In this document: positions 36,235 through 45,596 of the stretch, piece by piece
How the letters are laid out: each line of letters begins with the position of its first letter
Numbering within the stretch: position 1 is the stretch's first letter
NCBI RefSeq assembly: GCF_000282055.1
Contig: NZ_AKJZ01000043.1
Location: 1-62,892, forward strand
DNA: 62,892 nucleotides
Direction of reading: 5' to 3'
Source: Flavobacterium sp. CF136
GTDB taxonomy: Bacteria > Bacteroidota > Bacteroidia > Flavobacteriales > Flavobacteriaceae
The notes under the pieces: model-generated
What the model was told of the DNA's origin: nothing
Seen by the model: only the letters and a program-made list of their open reading frames with translations
Databases searched by the model: none
Program-made: the position numbers and the translations under genes

Positions 36235-37684
36235 TTTTTGATAATTTTAAAATCAAACGGTCAGCAAAAGCACTCGGAATATAGTATCCGAGTTTTGCAA
36301 TTGATTTTATTTTCTGAAAATTTAAATTCAGCGGATGTTTTATAAAGGTTCTCAAGGTGTAAATACCCTGGCTTTTTCTATATTCTTTGTGGACAAATCG
36401 TTGCAGTTTTCGATAAAAATTAGAATCGAAACTTCCGTTGAACATCATTTCAAAATCGTCTGAATCTGTCCAATTGGATTTTAATTTCAAATCTTCTTTT
36501 ACTTTTTCGTAAAAAGGTGTTCCCGGCAAAGGATACGAAATCGAAATTCCAATATTGTCCGGTAGCAATTCTTTTACCATTGCAATGGTTTTTCGAATAT
36601 CTTCCTTGATTTCAGTTAAATATCCAAATTGAAGAAAAAAGGCAATCCTAATTTTATGTGCTTTCAATAATCTCGTGGCTTCATAAATTTCTGCTACTTT
36701 TGTGCCTTTATCCATCGCATCCAGAATTTTTTGCGAAGCGCTTTCGGCACCTACCCAAACTTCTTCACATCCTGATTTTGCCAAAACATCTATTGTGTCT
36801 TCTTTTAACAATAAATCTACGCGACTTTGAATGTAATAACTGATTTTTAGGTCTTTTTTCTGTAATTCGGCATTGAATTCTTGAACCCAATTGGGTTTCA
36901 ATCCAAATATGTCATCACACATCCAAAAACGATTTACACCAAATTTTTCTTGTAAAATAGCTATTTCTTTGACAATATATTCTGGCGAATGAGCATTGTA
37001 TCTATTCCCATAAATGGGTTTTGCACACCAATTGCATTTGAAAGGACAGCCTCGGGTGGTTGCTAAATTCAACGTGAATGATTGCTTGCTTTTAACCCAA
37101 ATATTTTTGTATGCATCTATGTCAACCAAATCCCAAGCGGGTAAAGGCAATTCATCTAAATTTTCGAGAACTGCACGTTTTGAATTAATGGTGATAATTC
37201 CTTTAGTTTGAAATACAATTCCATTAACGATTTCGATTTTATTTCCTTTTTCGATAGTGTTTATGAGTTCTAATAAGGTTAATTCACCCTCTCCTTGGAT
37301 GATATAATCTGCACCTTTTTCAAGATATTCTTTATAATGATCCGTCGCATCTGAACTACAAACAATTACGATACAGTTTTCTTTTTTGCCAAATGCAATC
37401 ATTTCAAAACAAGCTTCACGCATTTTGGTAAGACACATTTTAGTGAGATAATTAAAACCGTCATCATAAATCACCAAATATTTTGGCTTTTTTTCTTCTA
37501 AAACTGATTGAATTGAAAGAGGATTTTCTAATAAATTTACATCAAATAAATCCACCAAATAGTTATTTTCGCGCATTAATGAAGCCGCATACAAAGTTCC
37601 CAAAGGAGGAAAAGGTGTTTTGTTTTTCCATTGCTTAGGGTCTAGATTATAGTAATATGAATGCGAAAAAAGGATGTCAAGCAT
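36224..37684 (-). CDS. B12-binding-like radical SAM protein (paralogue 1)
   Basis: 486 residues. The start DILFSHSYYYNLD with TPFPPLGTLYAASLM resembles the paralogue at 34085-35455. ADYIIQGEGELTLLELI marks the end of the B12-like domain. The radical SAM motif CPFKCNWC lies at about residues 212-219, followed by KPIYGNRY. FWMCDDIFG, VWVGAESASQKILDAMDKG and SYPLPGTPFYEKV follow. The C-terminal 100 residues are basic and may contact a membrane. It overlaps the nucleotidyltransferase gene by eight bases and the methyltransferase gene by 11. Substrate unknown. Confidence 0.88.
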   Translation of the reverse strand: MLDILFSHSYYYNLDPKQWKNKTPFPPLGTLYAASLMRENNYLVDLFDVNLLENPLSIQSVLEEKKPKYLVIYDDGFNYLTKMCLTKMREACFEMIAFGKKENCIVIVCSSDATDHYKEYLEKGADYIIQGEGELTLLELINTIEKGNKIEIVNGIVFQTKGIITINSKRAVLENLDELPLPAWDLVDIDAYKNIWVKSKQSFTLNLATTRGCPFKCNWCAKPIYGNRYNAHSPEYIVKEIAILQEKFGVNRFWMCDDIFGLKPNWVQEFNAELQKKDLKISYYIQSRVDLLLKEDTIDVLAKSGCEEVWVGAESASQKILDAMDKGTKVAEIYEATRLLKAHKIRIAFFLQFGYLTEIKEDIRKTIAMVKELLPDNIGISISYPLPGTPFYEKVKEDLKLKSNWTDSDDFEMMFNGSFDSNFYRKLQRFVHKEYRKSQGIYTLRTFIKHPLNLNFQKIKSIAKLGYYIPSAFADRLILKLSKNES

Positions 37685-38579
37685 GTTCTTCGGATAGTTC
37701 GATGTTATGGATTTTTTGAAATTCTCTGTATTTTTCGTTCAAAGTCAAGATTACTTTTTTCTGAAAATTTGAAGGATGATGCTTTGAGATGTTTTGGGTT
37801 GATTTGAGTGCTATTTTAAAATCTTCCGATGCAATATTTTTAAATTTCGATTTCCATTTTGCTATAGTGATTTTTTTAAAACCAGAATCGACAAATCCGC
37901 CAATGGTATTGTTTAGGGTAAATTCTGCTGTTTTAGTAAAAAATGGTTTTTTTAAATTTTTAACAGGCAATAAATTGGGCTCAAATTTTGGAAAGTAATT
38001 ATTGACCCAAATATTTGTTGCATAAAACTTTTCAAAAATTTCTTTACCCATAACTGGAATCAAGGTTTTTAACTCGGTGGCTGTAAATCTGTTTTTTTCT
38101 TCGATTTCAAGGTTTGAAGTTGAAATGAAGTAATTAATGCAGAAATATTTTCGTGAGTTTAGCAAAAATATTTTTTTAAATAACATCAATAGTGTTCGGC
38201 AAATCCACAATCTACCTGGTTTTGTGATTACAAAAAAATCAATATCACTGTCTTGATCATGATATCCTTTTGAAAGAGAACCAGAGATGGCCACAGCTTC
38301 CACATATGGAAATTTCGAAATTAAATCAGCTCTTTTTTTGGCTTTTATCATTGCATTTGGAGCCTGTAGATTTCCTCTTAATCTTTTGGTTACACTATCC
38401 AAATCGTTTCCATAAACAAAGAATTCGTCTACCTTGAACAGGATTCCTTTTTCAATTAAATCATTTAATTCTTTGGCTGTATCTGCCACATTATTGTAGT
38501 TTGTATAACTGTGTATTTCCTCCAATTTTAAAGGATGTCGGAAAATGGAGAAATACAATATGGTTTTTAAAGTCTCCAA
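37677..38579 (-). CDS. nucleotidyltransferase-fold protein with N-terminal winged helix
   Basis: The 300-residue protein has a Pol-beta-type minimal nucleotidyltransferase motif: GSLSKGYHDQDSDIDFFV, with G100-S101 and Asp110, Asp112 and Asp114 (GS...DxDxD). The first 60 residues (LKTILYFSIFRHPLKLEEI, LIEKGILFKVDEFFVYG) resemble a winged helix. It could adenylate or uridylylate a small molecule or protein. It is the first gene of the seven-gene operon. Upstream the minus strand has TATCTTTA, one base away from the -7 consensus. Its role relative to the radical SAM genes is unknown. Confidence 0.8.
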   Translation of the reverse strand: METLKTILYFSIFRHPLKLEEIHSYTNYNNVADTAKELNDLIEKGILFKVDEFFVYGNDLDSVTKRLRGNLQAPNAMIKAKKRADLISKFPYVEAVAISGSLSKGYHDQDSDIDFFVITKPGRLWICRTLLMLFKKIFLLNSRKYFCINYFISTSNLEIEEKNRFTATELKTLIPVMGKEIFEKFYATNIWVNNYFPKFEPNLLPVKNLKKPFFTKTAEFTLNNTIGGFVDSGFKKITIAKWKSKFKNIASEDFKIALKSTQNISKHHPSNFQKKVILTLNEKYREFQKIHNIELSEEHA

Positions 38580-38784
38580 GGGGCATTGTATTTATGGTAT
38601 TTACATGGCTAAAGATAAAAATTAAATCTTATTAATGTCCCTTTCGGTTGTTTTTTTTCAACTCCTAAAATTAACATTCAAAAAGAAGGCTGTTTTAAAA
38701 ATGTTTTCTTGTTAATGAAGAGGTTAAATGATTGGTAAAAACGGAAATATAAGAACAAGAGTCGACTAGAAAAGTATAAATTAA

Positions 38785-38816
38785 AAAAAAACCATCAGTG
38801 ATACTGGTGGTTTTTT
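38785..38816 (-). terminator. intrinsic terminator of the universal stress gene
   Basis: AAAAAACCATCAG and CTGGTGGTTTTTT form a stem with one G-T or mismatch and a 5-base loop, with T-runs on either strand. It lies 20 bases beyond the stop codon at 38837. Confidence 0.88.
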
Positions 38817-38836
38817 AGTATTATTAGAATGTGTGT

Positions 38837-39661
38837 TTAAATTTTGAATGTTATAACGGGTCTTACGGCATGGTTTACCAGACCTTCGCTAATGCTGCCA
38901 TTAAAAAAGTGTGCGAATCCGGTTCTTCCATGCGTACACATTCCGATAATATCAGCATTGATACTGTTTGAGAAATTAATAATTCCTTTTTCGATATTGG
39001 CGTCGTTGTAAATATGTGTTGAATAATTTGTCAGATTAAATTCGGTTACAAAATCGTTCATTGCTTTCTCAGCAATATGACTTGGTTTGAAGCTATTGGG
39101 AGTGCAAATTCTAACCAAATGAATTTTTGCATCAAATAATTTGGTGAAGTTTAAAAGTTTTTCAAATGGTTTTTTAGCTTCTTCTGTAAAGTCTGATGCA
39201 AAAACAATATTTTCTATATTGAAATTTGAAATGTCTTTTTTGATAATAAGAACCGGAATTTCGGAATGTCTTACCACTTTTTCAGTATTAGATCCAATTA
39301 ATAGTTCTTCAATTCCTGAAGATCCATGTGATCCCATTATGATTAAATCAATCTCCTGGTCTTTACTGATTTGAGTAATTCCATGTATTGGTTTATCCAT
39401 TTTTACAATTTCTGTAACCGGAATGTTGTCAAGATAAGGCTTTTCTGAAATTTTGTCCAGCATTTCATTGGCTTTTTTCATGAAGAGCATCGTTTCCGGA
39501 ATACTTGCTCCTCCAAATATTGCATCGTTTGTCTGGTGAGGTAATTCGAGCATGTGTAAAATAATAATTTCAGAATCGGTTTTTTTGGCAATTTGTGCGG
39601 CGACTTTTAAGGCGTCTTCCGCATGTTCAGAGAAGTCGGTGGGTACTAAAATTCGTTTCAT
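38837..39661 (-). CDS. universal stress protein, tandem UspA domains
   Basis: The 274-residue protein contains two UspA domains. The first starts KRILVPTDFSEHAEDALKVA and ends with the ATP-binding pattern IMGSHGSSGIEELLIGSNTE (G-x2-G-x9-G-S/T). The second starts IVFASDFTEEAKKPFEKLL and ends GMCTHGRTGFAHFFNGSIS. Both retain the Gly-rich phosphate loop, so ATP binding is likely. Tandem forms are common in Bacteroidetes. It is monocistronic, between a terminator and the divergent rimP operon. Its exact stress role cannot be read from sequence. Confidence 0.93.
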   Translation of the reverse strand: MKRILVPTDFSEHAEDALKVAAQIAKKTDSEIIILHMLELPHQTNDAIFGGASIPETMLFMKKANEMLDKISEKPYLDNIPVTEIVKMDKPIHGITQISKDQEIDLIIMGSHGSSGIEELLIGSNTEKVVRHSEIPVLIIKKDISNFNIENIVFASDFTEEAKKPFEKLLNFTKLFDAKIHLVRICTPNSFKPSHIAEKAMNDFVTEFNLTNYSTHIYNDANIEKGIINFSNSINADIIGMCTHGRTGFAHFFNGSISEGLVNHAVRPVITFKI

Positions 39662-39744
39662 AATTTTTTTGGTTAAAAAATGAATAATTCGTTATTTTAA
39701 TGCTTCAATAAAGATAAGAAATATTATTACAGCAATCTAATTAT

Positions 39745-39773
39745 TTTGATTTATAAAAAAAACACTATATTTG
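39745..39773 (+). promoter_or_regulatory. promoter of rimP-nusA-infB
   Basis: TTTG (39745-39748) lies 17 bases before TATATTTG (39766-39773), a good Bacteroidetes -33/-7 pair. The start of transcription should be near 39780, about 20 bases before the leader hairpin. Confidence 0.8.
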
Positions 39774-39801
39774 CACCGTTATTTATTAAAATCTAAATAA
39801 T

Positions 39802-39827
39802 GAGGGGACTAAGTGTCCCCTCTTTTT
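39802..39827 (+). terminator. terminator-like hairpin in the rimP leader
   Basis: GAGGGGAC (39802-39809) and GTCCCCTC (39815-39822) pair perfectly around TAAGT and are followed by TTTTT (39823-39827). This is the form of an intrinsic terminator, yet it lies between the promoter and the rimP ATG at 39836. It may act as an attenuator for this transcription and translation factor operon. The hairpin is seen; the function is inference. Confidence 0.7.
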
Positions 39828-39835
39828 ATAAAATT

Positions 39836-40300
39836 ATGACATTTAAAGAAAAAGTAAACGCATTAATTACAGAGGCCCTTTTAGAAAAGCCTTCAATCTT
39901 TTTGATTGATTTGAGTATTTCTGACTCTTTTAAAATTAGTGTAGGTTTAGATGGGGATAATGGAGTGGCACTTCAGGATTGTATTGATATCAGTCGTGCA
40001 ATCGAAAATAATCTGGATCGTGAAGAGCAGGATTTTTCTCTTGAAGTAGCGTCGGTTGGAGTAGGTTCGCCATTGAAATTTACAAGACAATACATAAAAA
40101 ATATTGGTAGAACGTTGATTGTTACTACAAATACTGAAAAAATTGAAGCAGAATTGTTAGAAGCTAACGATGTTTTTATAATTTTGTCTTGGAAAGCAAG
40201 AGAACCAAAAAAAGTAGGAAAAGGAAAAGAAACAGTTCAAAAAGAGCAACAAATACCTTATACAGAAATTAAAGAGGCAATTGTTACAGTAACATTTTAA
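39836..40300 (+). CDS. rimP: ribosome maturation factor RimP
   Basis: I chose the ATG at 39836 ([11 protein letters not shown]), giving 154 residues. The longer frame from 39800 runs through the leader hairpin and is unlikely. The N-terminal domain ends with the [13 protein letters not shown] block. The [19 protein letters not shown] block corresponds to the usual EVSSPGLDRPL motif, and an IGR-type C-terminal domain follows. RimP helps 30S assembly. The rimP-nusA-infB order is the classical conserved one. The protein has a basic insertion [11 protein letters not shown] near the end. Confidence 0.92.
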   Translation: MTFKEKVNALITEALLEKPSIFLIDLSISDSFKISVGLDGDNGVALQDCIDISRAIENNLDREEQDFSLEVASVGVGSPLKFTRQYIKNIGRTLIVTTNTEKIEAELLEANDVFIILSWKAREPKKVGKGKETVQKEQQIPYTEIKEAIVTVTF

Positions 40301-40313
40301 TTAAAGAATTCGC

Positions 40314-41567
40314 ATGGAAAATTTAGCATTAATCGATTCATTCTCAGAGTTTAAAGATAATAAACTTATTGATCGTGTAACGCTTATGGCAATTTTAGAG
40401 GACGTGTTTAGAAATGCATTGAAGAAAAAATACGGTTCTGATGATAACTTCGATATTATCATTAATCCTGATAAAGGAGATATGGAGATTTGGAGAAGAA
40501 GAGTAATCGTTGCTGATGAAGATCTTGATTTTGAGAACGAAGAAATTACCTTGACTGAAGCTAGAATGATTGAAGCGGATTTTGAAATTGGTGAAGAAGT
40601 TTCTGAAGAAGTTAAATTGATTGATTTAGGAAGAAGAGCTATTTTGGCTTTACGTCAAAACTTAATATCTAAAATTCACGAACACGATAATACAAATCTT
40701 TATAAACAATTTAAGGATATTATTGGCGATATTTACACCGCAGAAGTACATCACGTACGTCCAAGAGTTGTTATCCTGGTTGATGATGAAGGAAATGAGA
40801 TTGTACTTCCAAAGGAAAAACAAATTCCATCTGACTTTTTCCGTAAAGGAGATAATGTTCGTGGAATTATTGAAAGCGTTGAATTAAAAGGAAATAAACC
40901 TCAAATTATTATGTCGAGAACTTCAGAGAAGTTTTTGGAAAAATTATTTGAACAGGAGATTCCAGAAGTATTTGATGGTTTAATTACAGTTAAAAATGTA
41001 GTTCGTATTCCTGGTGAAAAAGCAAAAGTAGCAGTAGATTCTTATGATGATAGAATTGACCCTGTTGGAGCTTGTGTTGGTATGAAAGGATCTCGTATTC
41101 ACGGAATTGTTCGTGAGTTAGGAAACGAAAATATCGATGTGATTAATTATACAAGTAATATTCAATTGTTTATTACAAGAGCATTAAGCCCTGCGAAAGT
41201 TTCTTCTATCAAAATTGACGAAGAAAACAAAAGAGCTGAAGTTTTCTTGAAATTAGAAGAAGTTTCTAAAGCAATTGGTAGAGGAGGTCACAATATTAAA
41301 TTGGCCGGTCAGTTAACAGGTTACGAATTAGATGTTATTCGTGAAGGGGATGTTGCTGGTGCAACTGCAGATGAAGATGATGTTGAATTAACAGAATTTT
41401 CAGATGAAATTGAAGACTGGGTAATTGAAGAATTTGCTAAAATAGGTTTAGATACTGCAAAAAGTATTTTAAAACAAGAAGTAGAAGATTTAGTAAGAAG
41501 AACAGATTTAGAAGAGGAAACAATTCTTGATGTTATGAGAATACTAAAAGAAGAGTTTGATAGCTAG
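40314..41567 (+). CDS. nusA: transcription termination/antitermination factor NusA
   Basis: The 417-residue protein has the N-terminal RNA polymerase-binding domain (LMAILEDVFRNALKKKYGSD), an S1 domain (GDIYTAEVHHVRPRVVILVD) and two KH domains with SRTSEKFLEKLFEQEIPEV, VGACVGMKGSRIHGIVREL and AIGRGGHNIKLAGQLTGYE. It lacks the C-terminal acidic repeats of E. coli NusA, as is usual outside proteobacteria. It lies 13 bases after rimP. NusA promotes hairpin-dependent termination, so autogenous control through the leader hairpin is plausible. Confidence 0.97.
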   Translation: MENLALIDSFSEFKDNKLIDRVTLMAILEDVFRNALKKKYGSDDNFDIIINPDKGDMEIWRRRVIVADEDLDFENEEITLTEARMIEADFEIGEEVSEEVKLIDLGRRAILALRQNLISKIHEHDNTNLYKQFKDIIGDIYTAEVHHVRPRVVILVDDEGNEIVLPKEKQIPSDFFRKGDNVRGIIESVELKGNKPQIIMSRTSEKFLEKLFEQEIPEVFDGLITVKNVVRIPGEKAKVAVDSYDDRIDPVGACVGMKGSRIHGIVRELGNENIDVINYTSNIQLFITRALSPAKVSSIKIDEENKRAEVFLKLEEVSKAIGRGGHNIKLAGQLTGYELDVIREGDVAGATADEDDVELTEFSDEIEDWVIEEFAKIGLDTAKSILKQEVEDLVRRTDLEEETILDVMRILKEEFDS

Positions 41568-41615
41568 TTATCTGCTCTAACAACACAACGAAAAAGGTAA
41601 TAATAAAAAGGTTAT

Positions 41616-44483
41616 ATGTCTGAAGAGAGAGTAATAAGAATAAACAAGGTTTTAAGGGAATTAAATATTTCGTTAGAAAGAGCTGTTGATTATCTAAAAG
41701 ATAAGGGAATTGCTATTGACGCAAATCCGAATGCAAAAATTTCTGATAGCGAATTTAATATCCTACAAAGCCAATTTGCGGGCGATAAGGGGAATAAGGA
41801 AGCTTCTAAAGAGGTAGGAGAAGAGAAGAGAAAAGAGAAAGAAGCTTTGCGTGTAGAACGTGAAAAAGAAGTAGAAGATAAACGCAGGCAAGACGAAGAA
41901 CGTCAAAAGCAACAAGAGATTATCAAAGCGAAAGCTGTTGTGACCGGACCTGTTCAGGTTGGTAAAATTGACTTGAATCCTAAGAAACCTACAGTTGTTT
42001 CGACACCTTCAGAGGAGCCAGTTAAAGCTGATGAACCTAAAGTTGTTATTACTCAATCAGAAAAACCTATTCAAAAAGAAACTCCAAAGGCGGTAGAGCC
42101 AAAAGCTTCTGAAGAAAAAGTTGAAAAACCTATTGTTGCTGAGAAAAAAGAAGTAAAAGCTGAAAAGACTACTAAAGTAGCACAAGAACCAGTTGTAGCA
42201 ACTGATCCTGAAACTGCTGAAGAGACAATCACTACACAATATCAAAAATTATCAGGAACAACTCTTACTGGTCAAACAATTGATTTATCTCAATTTAACA
42301 AGCCTAAGAAAAAGAAAGAGGATCCAAAGATAACACCTAATAAGCCGGGAGCCCCAGGCGCTGGAAATAACGCTAACAAAAATAAGCGTAAAAGAATTGC
42401 TCCTAAGCCAGGAGCTCCGGGTGCGCCAAAACCTGCAACAAGCAATGCGCCAGGAACACCAAATCCGAATAAAATTACACCAAATACTGGTGGTGGTGGA
42501 GGTTTTAATGCTAACAGAAGTGCAAGACCTGGTTTCGTAAAAGGAAACCGTCCAGCTATTGTTGCTAAAGTTGAGCCTACGGAAGAGGAAGTAAAAAACC
42601 AAATTAGAGAGACTCTTGAAAAACTTCAAGGTAAAGGAGGTAAATCAAAAGCAGCTAAATATAGAAGAGACAAAAGGGATACACACCGTCAGAAATCTGA
42701 TGAAGAACAAAGAGCAATTGACGAAGGAAGTAAAACTATTAAGGTTACTGAATTTGTTACAGTTGGTGAAATTGCAATCATGATGGATGTGCCGATTACG
42801 AAAGTAATTGGAACCTGTATGTCACTTGGAATCATGGTAACCATGAACCAGCGTTTAGATGCTGAAACTTTAACTATCGTTGCTGATGAATTTGGTTACG
42901 AAGTTGAGTTTATCACAGTTGATATTGAAGAAGCTATTGAAGTTGTTGAGGATAAAGAAGAAGATTTAGTTACCAGAGCACCGATTGTTACTGTAATGGG
43001 TCACGTCGATCACGGTAAGACATCTTTACTGGATTATATTCGTAAAGAAAATGTTATTGCTGGTGAGTCGGGAGGTATTACACAACATATTGGAGCTTAC
43101 GGAGTAACTTTAGATAACGGTCAAAAAATCGCATTTTTAGATACGCCAGGTCACGAGGCGTTTACTGCAATGCGTGCACGTGGAGCTCAGGTAACGGATA
43201 TTGCAATTATTGTTGTGGCTGCGGATGATGATATCATGCCACAAACAAAAGAAGCAATTTCTCATGCACAAGCTGCAGGAGTACCAATTATATTTGCAAT
43301 CAATAAAATTGATAAACCAAATGCTAATGTTGAGAAAATTAAAGAGCGTTTGGCTAGTATGAATTTACTTGTTGAAGATTGGGGTGGAAAAATTCAATCA
43401 CATGATATTTCTGCAAAAGTTGGAACAGGTGTAAAAGAATTATTGGAAAAAGTTTTATTGGAAGCAGAAATATTAGATTTAAAGTCTAATCCAAATAAAG
43501 CAGCTCAGGGAACAGTTGTTGAAGCTTTTCTGGATAAAGGAAAAGGATATGTTTCTACAATCCTGGTTCAACATGGAACTTTAAAAGTTGGAGATTATAT
43601 GTTAGCTGGAAAGCATCATGGAAAAATTAAAGCCATGCATGATGAAAGAGGACATATTGTTTTACAGGCAGGCCCTTCGACACCGGTTTCAGTTTTAGGT
43701 TTAGATGGAGCAGCAACGGCAGGTGATAAGTTTAATGTTTTTGAAGACGAAAAAGAAGCAAAACAAATTGCATCTAAACGTTCTCAATTAATGCGTGAAC
43801 AATCAGTACGTACACAAAGACATATTACGCTTGACGAAATTGGCCGTCGTATTGCTCTTGGTCAGTTTAAAGAATTAAACGTAATCCTTAAAGGAGACGT
43901 TGATGGATCTGTTGAAGCATTATCAGATTCGTTCTCTAAACTTTCGACAGAAGAAATTCAAATTAATATTATACATAAAGGTGTTGGAGCAATTACAGAA
44001 ACTGACGTTATGTTGGCTTCTGCTTCTGATGCGATTATTATCGGATTTAATGTTCGTCCTGCCGGAAATGCGAGACAGCTTGCTGATAAAGAAGAAATCG
44101 ATATCCGTTACTACTCTATTATCTACGCAGCTATCGATGACTTAAAAGATGCAATGGAAGGAATGTTAGCTCCTGAGATGAAAGAGGAAATTCTTGGAAC
44201 TGCTGAGATTCGTGAGATTTTCAAAATCTCTAAAGTAGGTTCTATTGCAGGATGTATGGTTATGGATGGTAAAATCATGAGAACTTCTAAAATTAGAGTT
44301 ATCAGAGATGGAGTAGTGGTTCATACAGGCGAGCTTGTAGCCCTTAAACGTTTTAAAGATGATGTTAAGGAAGTCTCTAAAGGTTATGATTGCGGTATTC
44401 AGATTAAAGGATATAATGACATTGAAGAGAGAGATGTTATTGAAGCGTACCATGAAGTTGCTATCAAAAAGAAATTGAAATAA
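41616..44483 (+). CDS. infB: translation initiation factor IF-2
   Basis: The 955-residue protein starts with an IF2N domain ([20 protein letters not shown]). A long low-complexity linker rich in Lys, Glu, Pro and Ala follows to about residue 330. The GTPase has [12 protein letters not shown] (about residue 462), [15 protein letters not shown], and NKIDKP, then domains II to IV to the C-terminus. IF-2 brings initiator tRNA to the 30S P site. It is the last gene of the rimP operon and is followed by a strong terminator. Identification is firm. Confidence 0.98.
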   Translation: MSEERVIRINKVLRELNISLERAVDYLKDKGIAIDANPNAKISDSEFNILQSQFAGDKGNKEASKEVGEEKRKEKEALRVEREKEVEDKRRQDEERQKQQEIIKAKAVVTGPVQVGKIDLNPKKPTVVSTPSEEPVKADEPKVVITQSEKPIQKETPKAVEPKASEEKVEKPIVAEKKEVKAEKTTKVAQEPVVATDPETAEETITTQYQKLSGTTLTGQTIDLSQFNKPKKKKEDPKITPNKPGAPGAGNNANKNKRKRIAPKPGAPGAPKPATSNAPGTPNPNKITPNTGGGGGFNANRSARPGFVKGNRPAIVAKVEPTEEEVKNQIRETLEKLQGKGGKSKAAKYRRDKRDTHRQKSDEEQRAIDEGSKTIKVTEFVTVGEIAIMMDVPITKVIGTCMSLGIMVTMNQRLDAETLTIVADEFGYEVEFITVDIEEAIEVVEDKEEDLVTRAPIVTVMGHVDHGKTSLLDYIRKENVIAGESGGITQHIGAYGVTLDNGQKIAFLDTPGHEAFTAMRARGAQVTDIAIIVVAADDDIMPQTKEAISHAQAAGVPIIFAINKIDKPNANVEKIKERLASMNLLVEDWGGKIQSHDISAKVGTGVKELLEKVLLEAEILDLKSNPNKAAQGTVVEAFLDKGKGYVSTILVQHGTLKVGDYMLAGKHHGKIKAMHDERGHIVLQAGPSTPVSVLGLDGAATAGDKFNVFEDEKEAKQIASKRSQLMREQSVRTQRHITLDEIGRRIALGQFKELNVILKGDVDGSVEALSDSFSKLSTEEIQINIIHKGVGAITETDVMLASASDAIIIGFNVRPAGNARQLADKEEIDIRYYSIIYAAIDDLKDAMEGMLAPEMKEEILGTAEIREIFKISKVGSIAGCMVMDGKIMRTSKIRVIRDGVVVHTGELVALKRFKDDVKEVSKGYDCGIQIKGYNDIEERDVIEAYHEVAIKKKLK

Positions 44484-44500
44484 AATTCAATACAATATAA

Positions 44501-44530
44501 AAAAGTCCCAATGAAAATTGGGACTTTTTT
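44501..44530 (+). terminator. intrinsic terminator of the rimP-nusA-infB operon
   Basis: AAAAGTCCCAAT and ATTGGGACTTTT pair around GAAA, followed by six T residues. It starts 18 bases after the infB stop. Confidence 0.95.
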
Positions 44531-44942
44531 ATTTATAATAAGGAGATTGAAAAGCAGTTTTATTTTGTGAGTTTTATAGTGTAAAGAGTTAAAAACTATT
44601 TTAAGTATTTGAAAATAATGTAATATATTAATTCAGTATTTTATAAAGTTGAATTGTATGAATATATCTGGAAAAACTCTATGAAATTAATTATATATAT
44701 GTCATTTTGTCTTTTAAAGAATCAATCGGAATGTGAAAAATATTTTATAATAAAAGAAAATAGTTTAGCCTGTTTATTTAATTTTCAGTAGTAAAATGAT
44801 ATACTGAAACTATTATTTTTTGGATGAAACCTGACAATCAAAAGAGAGTTTTTTAATTAGGATCTGAAAAAGGTAATTAAAGATAGCTAAGGAGCAAATA
44901 AAATATTATTTATAAAGTTATTTAAAGAGTGAATAAGTTATC
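44531..44942. other. AT-rich intergenic region between infB and the SPOR gene
   Basis: This is convergent space with no recognised gene. One 36-codon ATG frame exists on the plus strand at 44681-44791, but it has no promoter, family pattern or usable start context, so I do not call it. Confidence 0.4.
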
Positions 44943-44970
44943 AAAAGGGCCACTTAGAAGTGGTCCTTTT
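44943..44970 (-). terminator. intrinsic terminator of the SPOR gene
   Basis: AAAAGGGCCACTT and AGTGGTCCTTTT pair with one G-T around a short loop. On the minus strand it lies just after the stop codon at 44989 and is followed by TTTT. Confidence 0.85.
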
Positions 44971-44988
44971 GATTGAAAACAGATGCTT

Positions 44989-45378
44989 TTATTTGCTCGG
45001 TTTAACAAGGAAAACACTTTTATATTTTTTTTTAATTTCTTCTAGATTTCTTTCAGCTTCTATTCTCGTTTTAAAATTTCCAACGATAACTTTATAATTA
45101 GGAGTGTTGAAAATTATAGTGCCGTCGATTGTGTTAAATTCTCTTTTAAAGCCCGATAAAGTTTTTTTTGCTTCATCGCTTTTTCCGCTAAAGATTTGAA
45201 TTTTGTAAGTGTCGTTGGTACTAATTGACGTGTTAATTTTACGCTTGTCGTTCAATAATTGTTCAAATTTTGGGTCTTGATTTAAACTAATGTTTTGTTC
45301 TTGAGCATTAATATTGCATGTTAAAGCAAACATTGATAGTGACAGTAAAATTGTTTTTGACGGGGTTAAAATTCTCAT
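44989..45378 (-). CDS. secreted SPOR-domain protein
   Basis: The start at 45378 (MRILTPSKTILL) gives 129 residues with a signal peptide ending near CNINAQEQ. The C-terminal 70 residues are a SPOR domain: TYKIQIFSGKSDEAKKTLSG, PNYKVIVGNFKTRIEAERNL and KYKSVFLVKP. SPOR domains bind denuded peptidoglycan at division sites. A longer frame to 45399 is possible, but a TACTTTTG -7 box at 45397-45404 (minus) overlaps it and favours the shorter start. It ends at its own terminator, so it is a single-gene unit. Confidence 0.88.
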   Translation of the reverse strand: MRILTPSKTILLSLSMFALTCNINAQEQNISLNQDPKFEQLLNDKRKINTSISTNDTYKIQIFSGKSDEAKKTLSGFKREFNTIDGTIIFNTPNYKVIVGNFKTRIEAERNLEEIKKKYKSVFLVKPSK

Positions 45379-45480
45379 AATGTGATGGTTTTTATGCAAA
45401 AGTAGTATTTAAACTTTATATGTGAAATGTTGTTATTATTTAGAATTGATATAAATTGATATTTAAGACTATTTTAAGGT

Positions 45481-45510
45481 TTTGAGAATAGTACTTAAAT
45501 TGTATTTTTG
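45481..45510 (+). promoter_or_regulatory. promoter of the act-cox operon
   Basis: TTTG (45481-45484) lies 18 bases before TATTTTTG (45503-45510). This is a near-ideal Bacteroidetes promoter, about 85 bases upstream of the first gene of the respiratory operon. Confidence 0.8.
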
Positions 45511-45596
45511 TGCAAGTTTTAAAAAAAGGTGTTCGATTTTGACTAATTAATTACAGAAAAAATCATACCAAAAATTAGTAGATAATTTTATACTAT

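Noticed and set aside
39800..39835. ATG at 39800 as the rimP start
   Set aside because: The added codons run through a perfect terminator-like hairpin, and the protein family begins at the ATG at 39836.
44681..44791. A 36-codon ATG frame in the gap after infB
   Set aside because: It lies in AT-rich DNA between two terminators, has no promoter or family pattern, and matches chance expectation for such sequence.
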